NCBI GenBank assembly: GCA_029224185.1
Contig: CM055188.1
Coordinates: 299,501-363,500 of the forward strand
Reading direction: 5' to 3'
DNA: 64,000 nt
DNA from: Karalla daura
Taxonomy: Eukaryota; Chordata; Actinopteri; Chaetodontiformes; Leiognathidae
How positions within the stretch are numbered: position 1 is the first letter of the stretch; every line of letters begins with the position of its first letter. The position numbers and the translations under genes are program-made. The notes below the pieces were generated by a model. The model was given only the letters and a program-made list of their open reading frames with translations, ran no database searches and was not told the DNA's origin. Below are positions 14,107 to 26,316 of this stretch, piece after piece.

Positions 14107-15037
14107 CTAGAAAATTTGCATTTCCTGAAGAAAATGCGTGTGAATGCTGAGTGCTGAATGCAATTGAAAGAATTGTTGAAAATGGCTGAAGAATAGCTGA
14201 GTGAAAGCTTAAAGATGGCTGAAAATGTTGAAAGGGCTGAAGAATAGCTGAATGAAAGCTTAAAGATGGCTGAAAATGTTGAACGGCCTGAAGAATAGCT
14301 GAATGAAAGCTTAAAGATGGCTGAAAGTGCTTAATAGTTAAAGGGCTGAAGGATAGCTGAATGAAAGCTGAAAGATGGCTGAAAAGGATTAAAGTAGTTG
14401 AAAGGGCTGAAGAATAGCTGAATGAAAGCTGAAAGATGGCTGAAAATGCTTAATAGTTGAAAGGGCTGGAGAATAGCTGGATGAAAGCATAAAGATGGCT
14501 GACAATGCTTAATCATTGAAAAGGCTGAAGAATAGCTGAATGAAAGCTTATAGATGGCTGAAAATCCTTACTAGTTGAAACAGCTGAAGAATGGCTGATT
14601 GAAAGCGAAAAGATGGCTGAAAATGAAAGCTTAAAATGGCTGAAAAGGCTTAAAGTAGTTGAAAGGGCTGAAGAATAGCTGAATGAAAGCTTAAAATTGG
14701 CTGAAAATGTTGAAAGGGCTGAAGAATAGCTGAATGAAAGCTGAAAGATGGCTGAAAATGCTTTATAGTTGAAAGGGCTGGAGAATAGCTGAATGAAAGC
14801 TTAAAGATGGCTGAAAATGCTGAAAGTATTTGAAGTAAAGTCTAAATATTGTTGAAATGCAATGGATAGTTGAAAAGGCAGAACATGGATGAAATAAAGC
14901 AGAAACATTGTTGGAGAGTTGAATGAATTTGAAAAGGTTTAAGATAGTTGAATTAAAGTTTAAAGACTGTTTAAATAGTCACCGATAGTTGAAAAGGCTG
15001 AAGAGAGTTGAATTTCAATCTAAACATTGCTTAATTC

Positions 15038-16190
15038 ATGTTGAAAATGTTATGTGTGTGTGTGTGCTGCAAGGTGTCAGGGCCTGTCGCAGCACTTGGC
15101 TCTGTGTCAGTGAGCAGGCAGTCATGCCTGTGTGACCACAGCTACTTTGAGAGGGCGCTGTGGAGAAACTACACAACCTATCAACACACGATTTTCAACA
15201 CACACAGACCACAAGTTTCTGCAATTTTTGAAGCTGAAATGAAGTTTCTACGACAAAGAATGGCGACGTAGCTGATATTTGTTTGAGGGTGTGATTTGAT
15301 TTTAGTTTTTCCCATTCATTCTTATGGGAAACACCAAAAGTGCGTGAGCGCTAAACAATCGGCTGTAGGGAGACAACACTTGGTCCTATCTTAAATATAA
15401 GAACACCGCCACGCAGGGGAGAGTCTCGGGAACGTCCGTGTGCCATTTGGTGTCTCTACCATGAATATTGAAGCCATGGTCGCGAGTAGAAGTGTAAAGT
15501 TCAAGTTGGATCGAGGGAGACGAAAAATGCATTATGGCTTATGGAGAGAGGAGGCTGCGTTGGGGTGGCTCTGAGGCCCGCCGTTTAAATTTCGTAAGGC
15601 GCACAGGTTTTTGGCGGGCATCGTACGAGACAGCACAAGTTTTCCTACAAAAGTGGAAAAAAGAATTTGCCCGCTGCGTTCGGTTTGGCTGGGAGCAGCG
15701 TGAAAAGACAAAAACCAGAGCTGATTTTTCAGCCGTCCTCCACTCTAGCGATGACATCACCCACTCTAGCTCTGAACATTCCGCGCAATACACACCCATT
15801 GTAAAATCGGAAGAGGGGTGAAAAAAGATGAAGATTCAAACTGTGATTGTGAAAAAAGTATAAAACATTTGAAAGTGAAAAGACATTCGGGAATAGCTGA
15901 AAGTCTTGTGAATAGTTTAAAGTTTGAATGGAGTGTGTAGCTGAAAGTATGTGGGCGCTGAAAATTTTTGTAGCTGAAGTAGTTTAAGGGGGGTTGAAGA
16001 GGGTTTCAATTCATTTCAATGGGAAAAATTTTTTACAAAAAGTTGAATATTTTAAAAAGTATAAAAGGTTGAAAAAAGTTGAAAGAAAGCATAAATGTGG
16101 TGAATGAGCTGAACATTTGAAAGTTTGAATGGTTGAAATCGGTGAAGGTAGGCTGAAGATATGAATGGACAAAAAACGAGGAATAAGAAT
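15038..16190 (+). repeat. Satellite unit 8, cores and tail
   Basis: Full-length homogenised copy with a short TAA run and no hairpin module. The next 59-bp block is one subrepeat shorter than its relatives. Confidence 0.9.
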
Positions 16191-17081
16191 AATAATAATA
16201 ACTAGAAAATTTGCATTTCCTGAAGAAAATGCGTGTGAATGCTGAGTGCTGAATGCAATTGAAAGAATTGTTGAAAATGGCTGAAGAATAGCTGAGTGAA
16301 AGCTTAAAGATGGCTGAAAATGTTGAAAGGCCTGAAGAATAGCTGAATGAAAGCTTAAAGATGGCTGAAAGTGCTTAATAGTTAAAGGGCTGAAGGATAG
16401 CTGAATGAAAGCTGAAAGATGGCTGAAAAGGATTAAAGTAGTTGAAAGGGCTGAAGAATAGCTGAATGAAAGCTGAAAGATGGCTGAAAATGCTTAATAG
16501 TTGAAAGGGCTGGAGAATAGCTGGATGAAAGCATAAAGATGGCTGACAATGCTTAATCATTGAAAAGGCTGAAGAATAGCTGAATGAAAGCTTATAGATG
16601 GCTGAAAATCCTTACTAGTTGAAACAGCTGAAGAATGGCTGATTGAAAGCGAAAAGATGGCTGAAAATGAAAGCTTAAAATGGCTGAAAAGGCTTAAAGT
16701 AGTTGAAAGGGCTGAAGAATAGCTGAATGAAAGCTTAAAATTGGCTGAAAATGTTGAAAGGGCTGAAGAATAGCTGAATGAAAGCTGAAAGATGGCTGAA
16801 AATGCTTTATAGTTGAAAGGGCTGGAGAATAGCTGAATGAAAGCTTAAAGATGGCTGAAAATGCTGAAAGTATTTGAAGTAAAGTCTAAATATTGTTGAA
16901 ATGCAATGAATAGTTGAAAAGGCAGAACATGGATGAAATAAAGCAGAAACATTGTTGGAGAGTTGAATGAATTTGAAAAGGTTTAAGATAGTTGAATTAA
17001 AGTTTAAAGACTGTTTAAATAGTCACCGATAGTTGAAAAGGCTGAAGAGAGTTGAATTTCAATCTAAACATTGCTTAATTC

Positions 17082-18235
17082 ATGTTGAAAATGTTATGTG
17101 TGTGTGTGTGCTGCAAGGTGTCAGGGCCTGTCGCAGCACTTGGCTCTGTGTCAGTGAGCAGGCAGTCATGCCTGTGTGACCACAGCTACTTTGAGAGGGC
17201 GCTGTGGAGAAACTACACAACCTATCAACACACGATTTTCAACACACACAGACCACAAGTTTCTGCAATTTTTGAAGCTGAAATGAAGTTTCTACGACAA
17301 AGAATGGCGACGTAGCTGATATTTGTTTGAGGGTGTGATTTGATTTTAGTTTTTCCCATTCATTCTTATGGGAAACACCAAAAGTGCGTGAGCGCTAAAC
17401 AATCGGCTGTAGGGAGACAACACTTGGTCCTATCTTAAATATAAGAACACCGCCACGCAGGGGAGAGTCTCGGGAACGTCCGTGTGCGATTTGGTGTCTC
17501 TACCATGAATATTGAAGCCATGGTCGCGAGTAGAAGTGTAAAGTTCAAGTTGGATCGAGGGAGACGAAAAATGCATTATGGCTTATGGAGAGAGGAGGCT
17601 GCGTTGGGGTGGCTCTGAGGCCCGCCGTTTAAATTTCGTAAGGCGCACAGGTTTTTGGCGGGCATCGTACGAGACAGCACAAGTTTTCCTACAAAAGTGG
17701 AAAAAAGAATTTGCCCGCTGCGTTCGGTTTGGCTGGGAGCAGCGTGAAAAGACAAAAACCAGAGCTGATTTTTCAGCCGTCCTCCACTCTAGCGATGACA
17801 TCACCCACTCTAGCTCTGAACATTCCGCGCAATACACACCCATTGTAAAATCGGAAGAGGGGTGAAAAAAGATGAAGATTCAAACTGTGATTGTGAAAAA
17901 AGTATAAAACATTTGAAAGTGAAAAGACATTCGGGAATAGCTGAAAGTCTTGTGAATAGTTTAAAGTTTGAATGGAGTGTGTAGCTGAAAGTATGTGGGC
18001 GCTGAAAATTTTTGTAGCTGAAGTAGTTTAAGGGGGGTTGAAGAGGGTTTCAATTCATTTCAATGGGAAAAATTTTTTACAAAAAGTTGAATATTTTAAA
18101 AAGTATAAAAGGTTGAAAAAAGTTGAAAGAAAGCATAAATGTGGTGAATGAGCTGAACATTTGAAAGTTTGAATGGTTGAAATCGGTGAAGGTAGGCTGA
18201 AGATATGAATGGACAAAAAACGAGGAATAAGAATA
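17082..18235 (+). repeat. Satellite unit 9, cores and tail
   Basis: Full-length homogenised copy followed by five hairpin modules. Confidence 0.9.
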
Positions 18236-18413
18236 ATAATAATAATAATAATAAAGAACAGGATAACAATAGTGTGAATGCCTCAGCATTCACACTAATA
18301 ATAATAATAAAGAACAGGATAACAATAGTGTGAATGCCTCAGCATTCACACTAATAATAAGAATAATAATAAAGAACAGGATAACAATAGTGTGAATGCC
18401 TCAGCATTCACAC

Positions 18414-18447
<34 letters not shown>

Positions 18448-18556
18448 GAACAGGATAACAATAGTGTGAATGCCTCAGCATTCACACTAATAATAATAAT
18501 AATAAAGAACAGGATAACAATAGTGTGAATGCCTCAGCATTCACACTAATAATAAC
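18232..18556 (+). repeat. TAA run with five hairpin modules
   Basis: Five hairpin modules are separated by TAA runs of different length, so the expanding unit is module plus microsatellite. Confidence 0.9.
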
Positions 18557-19743
18557 TAGAAAATTTGCATTTCCTGAAGAAAATGCATGTAAATGCTGAG
18601 TGCTGAATGCAATTGAAAGAATCGCTGAAAATGGCTGAGGAATAGCTGAATGAAAGCTTCAAAATGGCTGAAAATGTTGAAAGGGCTGAAGAATAGCTGA
18701 ATGAAAGCTGAAAGATGGCTGAACATGCTTCATAGTTGAAAGGGCTGAAGAATAGCTGAATGAAAGCTTAAAGATGGCTGATTATGCTTACTAGTTGAAA
18801 CGGCTGAAGAATGGCTGATTGAAAGCGTAAAGATGGCTGAAAATGAAGGCTTAAAGATGGCTGAAAAGCCTTTAAGTAGTTGAAAGGGCTGGAGGATAGC
18901 TGAATGAAAGCTTAAAGATGGCTGAAAATGCTTAATAGTTGAAAGGGCTGAAGAATAGCTGAATGAAAGCTTAAAGATGGCTGAAAATGCTTGATAGTTG
19001 AAAGGGCTGAAGAATAGCTGAATGAATAGCTTAAAGATGGCTGAATATGCTTAATAGTTGAAAGGGCTGTAGAATAGTTGAATGAAAGCTTACTGATGGC
19101 TGAAAATGCTTATTAGTTGAAACGGCTGAAGTATAGCTGAATTAAAGCTTAAAGATGGCTGAAAATGCTTATTTGTTGAAACGGCTGAAGAATAGCTGAA
19201 TGAAAGCTTAAAGATGGTTGAAAATGCTGAGTAGTTGAAAGGGCTGATGAATAGCTGAATGAAAGCTTAAAGATGGCTGAAAATGCTTTATAGTTGAAAG
19301 GGCTGAAGAATAGCTGAATGAAAGCTTTAAGACGGCTGAATATGTTTCATAGTTAAAAGGGCTGAAGAATAGCTGAATGAAAGCTTAAAGATGGCTGAAA
19401 AGGCTACAAATAGTTGAAAATGCTGAAGAATAGCTGAATGAAAGCTTAGAGAAGGCTGAAAAGGATTAAAGTAGTTGTAAGGGCTGAAGAATAGCTGAAT
19501 GAAAGCTTAAAGATGGCTGAAAATGCTGAAAGTATTTGAAGTAAAGTCTAAATGTTGTTGAAATGCAGTGAATAGTTGAAAAGGCAGAACATGGATGAAA
19601 TAAAGCTGAAACATTGTTGGAGAGTTGAATGAATTTGAAAAGGTTTAAGATAGTTGAATTAAAGTTTAAAGACTGTTTAAATAGTCACCGATAGTTGAAA
19701 AGGCTGAAGATAGTTGAATTTCAAACTAAACATTGCTTAAATC

Positions 19744-20236
19744 ATGTTGAAAATGCTATGTTTGTGTGTGTGCTGCAAGGTGTCAGGGCCTGTCGCAGCA
19801 CTTGGCTCTGTGTCAGTGAGCAGACAGTCCAGCCTGTGTGACCAAAGCAACTTTGAGAGGGCGCTGTGGAGAAACTACACAACCTATCAACATGTGATTT
19901 TCAACACACAGAGACCATATGTCTCTGCAATTTTTGAAGCTGAAATGAAGTTTCTACGACAAAGCATAACGAAGTAGCTGACATTTGTTTGAGGGTGTGA
20001 TTTGATTTTAGTTTTTCCCATTCATTCTTATGGGAAACACCAAAAGTGAGTGAGAGCTGAACAACCGGCTGTAGGGAGGCAACACATGATCTTAAATATA
20101 AGAACACCGCCACGCAGGGGAGAGTCTCGGGAACGTCCGTGTGCAATTGGTGTCTCTACCATGAATATTGAGGCTGTGGTCGCGAGTAGAAGTGTAAAGT
20201 TCAAGTTGGATCAAGGGAGACGAAAAATGCATTAAG
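19744..20236 (+). repeat. Satellite unit 10, core B only
   Basis: Truncated copy with the same deletion junction as unit 3. Core B itself is rather diverged: several substitutions, the last codons of the 77-codon frame changed, and a short deletion in the segment before ATCTTAAATATAAG. Confidence 0.9.
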
Positions 20237-21122
20237 ATAGGAATGCAGTAGTTGAAAGGGCTGAAGAATAGTTGAATGAAAACTAAAAGATGGCTGAAAA
20301 TGCTTAATAGTTCAAAAGGCTGAAGAATAGCTGAATGAAAGCTTAAAGACGGCTGAATATGTTTAATAGTTAAAAGGGCTGAAGAATAGCTGAATGAAAG
20401 CTTAAAGATGGCTGAAAAGGCTGAAAATAGTTGGAAGGGCTGAAGAATAGCTGAATGAAAGCTTAAAGACGGCTGAATATGTTTCATAGTTAAAAGGGCT
20501 GAAGAATAGCTGAATGAAAGCTTAGAGGTGGCTGAAAAGGCTGAAAGTAGTTGAAAGGGCTGAAGAATAGCTGAATGAAAGCTTAGAGAAGGGTGAAAAG
20601 GATTAAAGTAGTTGAAAGGGCTGAAGAATAGCTGAATGAAAGCTTAAAGATGGCTGAAAATGCTTGATAGTTGAAAGGGCTGAAGAATAGCTGAATGAAA
20701 GCTTAAAGATGGCTGAAAAGGCTTAAAGTAGTTGAAAGGGCTGAAGAATAGCTGAATGAAAGCTGAAAGATGGCTGAAAAGGCTTAAAGTAGTTGAAAGG
20801 GCTGAAGAATAGCTGAATGAAAGCTTAGAGAAGGCTGAAAAGGATTAAAGTAGTTGAAAGGGCTGAAGAATAGCTGAATGAAAGCTTAAAGATGGCTGAA
20901 AATGCTGAAAGTATTTGAAGTAAAGTCTAAATATTGTTGAAATGCAATGAATAGTTGAAAAGGCAGAACATGGATGAAATAAAGCAGAAACATTGTTGGA
21001 GAGTTGAATGAATTTGAAAAGGTTGAAGATAGTTGAATTAAAGTTTAAAGACTGTTTTAATAGTCACTGATAGTTGAAAAGGCTGAAGATAGTTGAATTT
21101 CAATCTAAACATTGCTTAAATC

Positions 21123-22272
21123 ATGTTGAAAATGTTATGTTTGTGTGTGTGCTGCAAGGTGCCAGGGCCTGTCGCAGCACTTGGCTCTGTGTCAGTGAGC
21201 AGACAGTCCAGCCTGTGTGACCAAAGCTACTTTGAGAGGGTGCTGTGGAGAAACTACACAACCTATCAACACACGATTTTCAACACACACAGACCACAAG
21301 TTTCTGCAATTTTTGAAGCTGAAATGAAGTTTCTACGACAAAGTATGGCGACGTAGCTGATATTTGTTTGAGGGTGTGATTTGATTTAAGTTTTTCCCAT
21401 TCATTCTTATGGGAAACACCAAAAGTGCATGAGCGCTAAACAATTGGCTGTAGGGAGACAACACTTGGTCCTATCTTAAATATAAGAACACCACCACGCA
21501 GGGGAGAGTCTCGGGAACGTCCGTGTGCGATTTGGTGTCTCTACCATGAATATTGAGGCCGTGGTCGTGAGTAGAAGTGTAAAGTTCAAGTAGGATTGAG
21601 GGAGACGAAAAATGCATTATGGCTTATGGAGAGAGGAGGCTGCGTTGGAGTGGCTCTGAGGCCCGCCGTTTAAATTTCGTAAGGCGCACAGGTTTTTGGC
21701 GGGCATCGTATGAGACAGCACAAGTTTTCCTACAAAAGTGGAAAAAAGAATTTGCCCACTGCGTACGGTTTGCCTGGGAGCGGCGTGAAAAGACAAAAAC
21801 CAGAGCTGATTTTTCAGCCGTCCTCCACTCTAGCGATGACATCACCCACTCTAACTCCCAACATTCCGCGCAATACACACCCATTGTAAAATCGGAAAAG
21901 GGGTGAAAAAAGATGAAGATTCAAACTGTGATTGTGAAAAAAGTATAAAACACTTGAAAGTGAAAAGTCATTCGGGAATAGCTGAAAGTCTTGTGAATAA
22001 ATTAAAGTTTGAATGGAGTGTGTAGCTGAAAGTATGTGGGAGCTGAAAATTTTTGTAGCTGAAGTAGTTTAAGAGGGGTTGAAGAGGGTTTCAATTCATT
22101 TCAATGGGAAAATTTTTTTACAAAAAGTTGAATATTTTAAAAAGCATAAAAGGTTGAAAAAAGTTGAACTCAAGCAATAATGTCCTGACAGAGCTGAACA
22201 TTTGAAAGTTTGAATGGTTGAAATCGGTGAAGGTAGGCGGAAGATATGAACTGCCAAAAAACGTGGAATAAG
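21123..22272 (+). repeat. Satellite unit 11, cores and tail
   Basis: Full-length copy, moderately diverged from the homogenised set. Its tail segment resembles that of unit 1. One hairpin module follows. Confidence 0.9.
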
Positions 22273-22332
22273 AATAATAATAAAGAACAGGATAACAATA
22301 GTGTGAATGCCTCAGCATTCACACTAATAATA
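22272..22332 (+). repeat. TAA run with one hairpin module
   Basis: One module at the homologous site in unit 11. Confidence 0.9.
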
Positions 22333-23264
22333 ACTAGAAAATTTGCATTTCCTGAAGAAAATGCGTGTGAATGCTGAGTGCTGAATGCAATTGAAAGAAT
22401 TGTTGAAAATGGCTGAAGAATAGCTGAGTGAAAGCTTAAAGATGGCTGAAAATGTTGAAAGGGCTGAAGAATAGCTGAATGAAAGCTTAAAGATGGCTGA
22501 AAATGTTGAAAGGCCTGAAGAATAGCTGAATGAAAGCTTAAAGATGGCTGAAAGTGCTTAATAGTTAAAGGGCTGAAGGATAGCTGAATGAAAGCTGAAA
22601 GATGGCTGAAAAGGATTAAAGTAGTTGAAAGGGCTGAAGAATAGCTGAATGAAAGCTGAAAGATGGCTGAAAATGCTTAACAGTTGAAAGGGCTGGAGAA
22701 TAGCTGGATGAAAGCATAAAGATGGCTGACAATGCTTAATCATTGAAAAGGCTGAAGAATAGCTGAATGAAAGCTTATAGATGGCTGAAAATCCTTACTA
22801 GTTGAAACAGCTGAAGAATGGCTGATTGAAAGCGAAAAGATGGCTGAAAATGAAAGCTTAAAATGGCTGAAAAGGCTTAAAGTAGTTGAAAGGGCTGAAG
22901 AATAGCTGAATGAAAGCTTAAAATTGGCTGAAAATGTTGAAAGGGCTGAAGAATAGCTGAATGAAAGCTGAAAGATGGCTGAAAATGCTTTATAGTTGAA
23001 AGGGCTGGAGAATAGCTGAATGAAAGCTTAAAGATGGCTGAAAATGCTGAAAGTATTTGAAGTAAAGTCTAAATATTGTTGAAATGCAATGAATAGTTGA
23101 AAAGGCAGAACATGGATGAAATAAAGCAGAAACATTGTTGGAGAGTTGAATGAATTTGAAAAGGTTTAAGATAGTTGAATTAAAGTTTAAAGACTGTTTA
23201 AATAGTCACCGATAGTTGAAAAGGCTGAAGAGAGTTGAATTTCAATCTAAACATTGCTTAATTC

Positions 23265-24418
23265 ATGTTGAAAATGTTATGTGTGTGTGTGTGCTGCAAG
23301 GTGTCAGGGCCTGTCGCAGCACTTGGCTCTGTGTCAGTGAGCAGGCAGTCATGCCTGTGTGACCACAGCTACTTTGAGAGGGCGCTGTGGAGAAACTACA
23401 CAACCTATCAACACACGATTTTCAACACACACAGACCACAAGTTTCTGCAATTTTTGAAGCTGAAATGAAGTTTCTACGACAAAGAATGGCGACGTAGCT
23501 GATATTTGTTTGAGGGTGTGATTTGATTTTAGTTTTTCCCATTCATTCTTATGGGAAACACCAAAAGTGCATGAGCGCTAAACAATCGGCTGTAGGGAGA
23601 CAACACTTGGTCCTATCTTAAATATAAGAACACCGCCACGCAGGGGAGAGTCTCGGGAACGTCCGTGTGCGATTTGGTGTCTCTACCATGAATATTGAAG
23701 CCATGGTCGCGAGTAGAAGTGTAAAGTTCAAGTTGGATCGAGGGAGACGAAAAATGCATTATGGCTTATGGAGAGAGGAGGCTGCGTTGGGGTGGCTCTG
23801 AGGCCCGCCGTTTAAATTTCGTAAGGCGCACAGGTTTTTGGCGGGCATCGTACGAGACAGCACAAGTTTTCCTACAAAAGTGGAAAAAAGAATTTGCCCG
23901 CTGCGTTCGGTTTGGCTGGGAGCAGCGTGAAAAGACAAAAACCAGAGCTGATTTTTCAGCCGTCCTCCACTCTAGCGATGACATCACCCACTCTAGCTCT
24001 GAACATTCCGCGCAATACACACCCATTGTAAAATCGGAAGAGGGGTGAAAAAAGATGAAGATTCAAACTGTGATTGTGAAAAAAGTATAAAACATTTGAA
24101 AGTGAAAAGACATTCGGGAATAGCTGAAAGTCTTGTGAATAGTTTAAAGTTTGAATGGAGTGTGTAGCTGAAAGTATGTGGGCGCTGAAAATTTTTGTAG
24201 CTGAAGTAGTTTAAGGGGGGTTGAAGAGGGTTTCAATTCATTTCAATGGGAAAAATTTTTTACAAAAAGTTGAATATTTTAAAAAGTATAAAAGGTTGAA
24301 AAAAGTTGAAAGAAAGCATAAATGTGGTGAATGAGCTGAACATTTGAAAGTTTGAATGGTTGAAATCGGTGAAGGTAGGCTGAAGATATGAATGGACAAA
24401 AAACGAGGAATAAGAATA
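23265..24418 (+). repeat. Satellite unit 12, cores and tail
   Basis: Full-length homogenised copy followed by the largest hairpin cluster (12 modules). Confidence 0.9.
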
Positions 24419-25054
24419 ATAATAATAATAATAAAGAACAGGATAACAATAGTGTGAATGCCTCAGCATTCACACTAATAAAGAACAGGATAACAATAGT
24501 GTGAATGCCTCAGCATTCACACTAATAAAGAACAGGATAACAATAGTGTGAATGCCTCAGCATTCACACTAATAATAATAATAAAGAACAGGATAACAAT
24601 AGTGTGAATGCCTCAGCATTCACACTAATAATAATAATAATAAAGAACAGGATAACAATAGTGTGAATGCCTCAGCATTCACACTAATAAAGAACAGGAT
24701 AACAATAGTGTGAATGCCTCAGCATTCACACTAGTAATAATAAAGAACAGGATAACAATAGTGTGAATGCTGAGGCATTCACACTAATAAATAACAGGAT
24801 AACAATAGTGTGAATGCCTCAGCATTCACGCTAATAATAATAATAAAGAACAGGATAACAATAGTGTGAGTGCTGAGGCATTCACACTAATAATAAAGAA
24901 CAGGATAACAATAGTGTGAATGCCTCAGCATTCACACTAATAACAATAATAATAAAGAAAAGGATCACAATAGTGTGAATGCCTCAGCATTCAGCATTCA
25001 CACTAATAAAGAACAGGATAACAATAGTGTTAATGCCTCAGCATTCACACTAAC
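24412..25054 (+). repeat. Cluster of 12 hairpin modules with two inverted loops
   Basis: Twelve modules separated by TAA runs. Two modules (about 24760-24786 and 24861-24889) carry TGAG between the arms instead of CTCA, its exact reverse complement, while the flanking lead-in keeps its orientation. The second also has one arm mismatch (GTGAGTGC). The module near 24971 has an extra duplicated CAGCATT. Confidence 0.92.
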
Positions 25055-25674
25055 TAGAAAATTTGCATTTCCTGAAGAAAATGCGTGTGAATGCTGAGTG
25101 CTGAATGCAATTGAAAGAATTGCTGAAAATGGCTGAAGAATAGCTGAATGAAAGCTTAAAAATGGCTGAAAATGTTGAAAGGGCTGAAGAATAGCTGAAT
25201 GAAAGCTGAAAGATGGCTGAAAATGCTTAACAGTTAAAGGGCTGAAGAATAGCTGAATGAAAGCTTAGAGAAGGCTTAAAAGGCTTCAAGTAGTTGAAAG
25301 GGCTGAAGAATAGCTGAATGTAAGCTAAAAGATCGCTGAAAATGCTTAACAATTGAAAGGGCTGAAGAATGGCTGAATGAAAGCTTAAAGATGGCTGAAA
25401 ATGCTTAATAGTTGAAAGGGCTGATGAATAGCTGAATGAAAGCTTAAAGATGGCTGAAAATGCTGAAAATATTTGAAGTAAAGTCTAAATATTGTTGAAA
25501 TGCAGTGAATTGTTGAAAAGGCAGAACATGGATGAAATAAAGCAGAAACATTGTTGGAGAGTTGAATGAAAAGGTTTAAGATAGTTGAATTAACGTTTAA
25601 AGACTGTTTAAATAGTCACTGATTGTTGAAAAGGCTGAAGATAATTGAAGTTGAATCTAAAAATTGCTTAAATC

Positions 25675-26316
25675 ATGTTGAAAATTGTGTGTGAGTGTGT
25701 GCACTGCAAGTTGTCAGGGCCTGTCGCAGCAGTTAGCTCTGTGTCAGTGAGCAGACAGTCATGCCTGTGTGACCACAGCTACTTTGAGAGGGCGCTGTGG
25801 AGAACCTGCACAACCTATCAACATGCAATTTGCAACACACACAGACCACAAGTTTCTGCAATTTTTGAAGCTGAAATGAATTTTCTACGACAATGACGTA
25901 GCTAATATTTGTTTGACAGTGTGATTTGATTTTAGTTTTTCTGATTAATTCTTATGGTAAACGCCAAAAGTGTGTGAGTGCTGAACAATCGGCTGTAGAG
26001 AGACAACACGTGGTCCTATCTTAAATATAAGAACACCGCCACACAGGGGAGAGTCCGTTTGTGATCTGGTGTCTGTACTATGAATATTGAGGCCACGGTC
26101 GCGAGTAGAAGTTTAAAGTTGAAGTTGGATCGAGGCAGATGAAAAATGCATTATGGCTTATGGAGAGAGGAGACTGCGTTGGGGTCACTCTGATTCCCGC
26201 CGTTTAAATTTTGTGAGGCGCACAGGTTTTTGGCGGGCATCGTACGAGACAGCACAAATTTTCCTACAAAAATGGAAAAAAGAATTTGTCCGCTGTGTAC
26301 GGTGTGGAAATGAATG
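25675..26316 (+). repeat. Satellite unit 13, diverged right-edge copy
   Basis: The most diverged copy. Core B keeps its layout, but core C breaks off at about 26316 and unrelated AGTA-rich sequence follows. This marks the right border of the array. Confidence 0.88.

Larger units (their letters stand above)
1..25470 (+). repeat. 59-bp subrepeat blocks inside each satellite unit
   Basis: Each unit carries a block of purine-rich subrepeats about 59 bp long, with a common 51-bp variant that lacks the CTTAATAG segment. They are built from GCTGAA-like words; a typical stretch reads GAATAGCTGAATGAAAGC. Blocks lie at about 1-370, 1928-2500, 3930-4590, 5299-5960, 7441-8300, 9725-10580, 12018-12680, 14166-14830, 16265-16870, 18617-19530, 20236-20910, 22388-23050 and 25112-25470. 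The number and order of variants differ between blocks. Long open frames can be read through them on the minus strand (for example 1868-2563), but these only reflect the repeat period and lack of stops. Confidence 0.93.
1..26316 (+). repeat. Composite satellite array, about 2.1 kb unit, 13 copies
   Basis: Thirteen copies of one long unit follow each other in the same orientation. The start of the core segment recurs at 587, 2715, 4801, 6175, 8511, 10795, 12890, 15038, 17082, 19744, 21123, 23265 and 25675. Spacing is mostly 2.04-2.41 kb; it is about 1.37 kb where a unit has lost its second half and 2.66 kb where the hairpin block is expanded. The order is always 59-bp subrepeat block, linker, core B, core C, TTGAAA-rich tail, TAA microsatellite with or without hairpin modules, then a conserved spacer leading into the next subrepeat block. 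The array runs off the left edge of the window and stops inside core C at about 26316. Many central units are nearly identical while the right-edge unit is diverged, as expected of unequal exchange. I do not recognise it as a named satellite. Confidence 0.95.

Noticed and set aside
1083..24048. Core C plus-strand frame as a protein-coding gene
   Set aside because: Stops in two units, an opposing open frame on minus, and the diverged homolog at 47.75 kb shows many amino-acid changes for its DNA divergence.
1771..25054. Hairpin modules as bacterial-type terminators
   Set aside because: Perfect stem without a following T-run, vertebrate context, and clustered in a TAA microsatellite.
1..25470. 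CRISPR-like array
   Set aside because: Units are contiguous tandem repeats without unique spacers, in a eukaryotic context with no cas genes.
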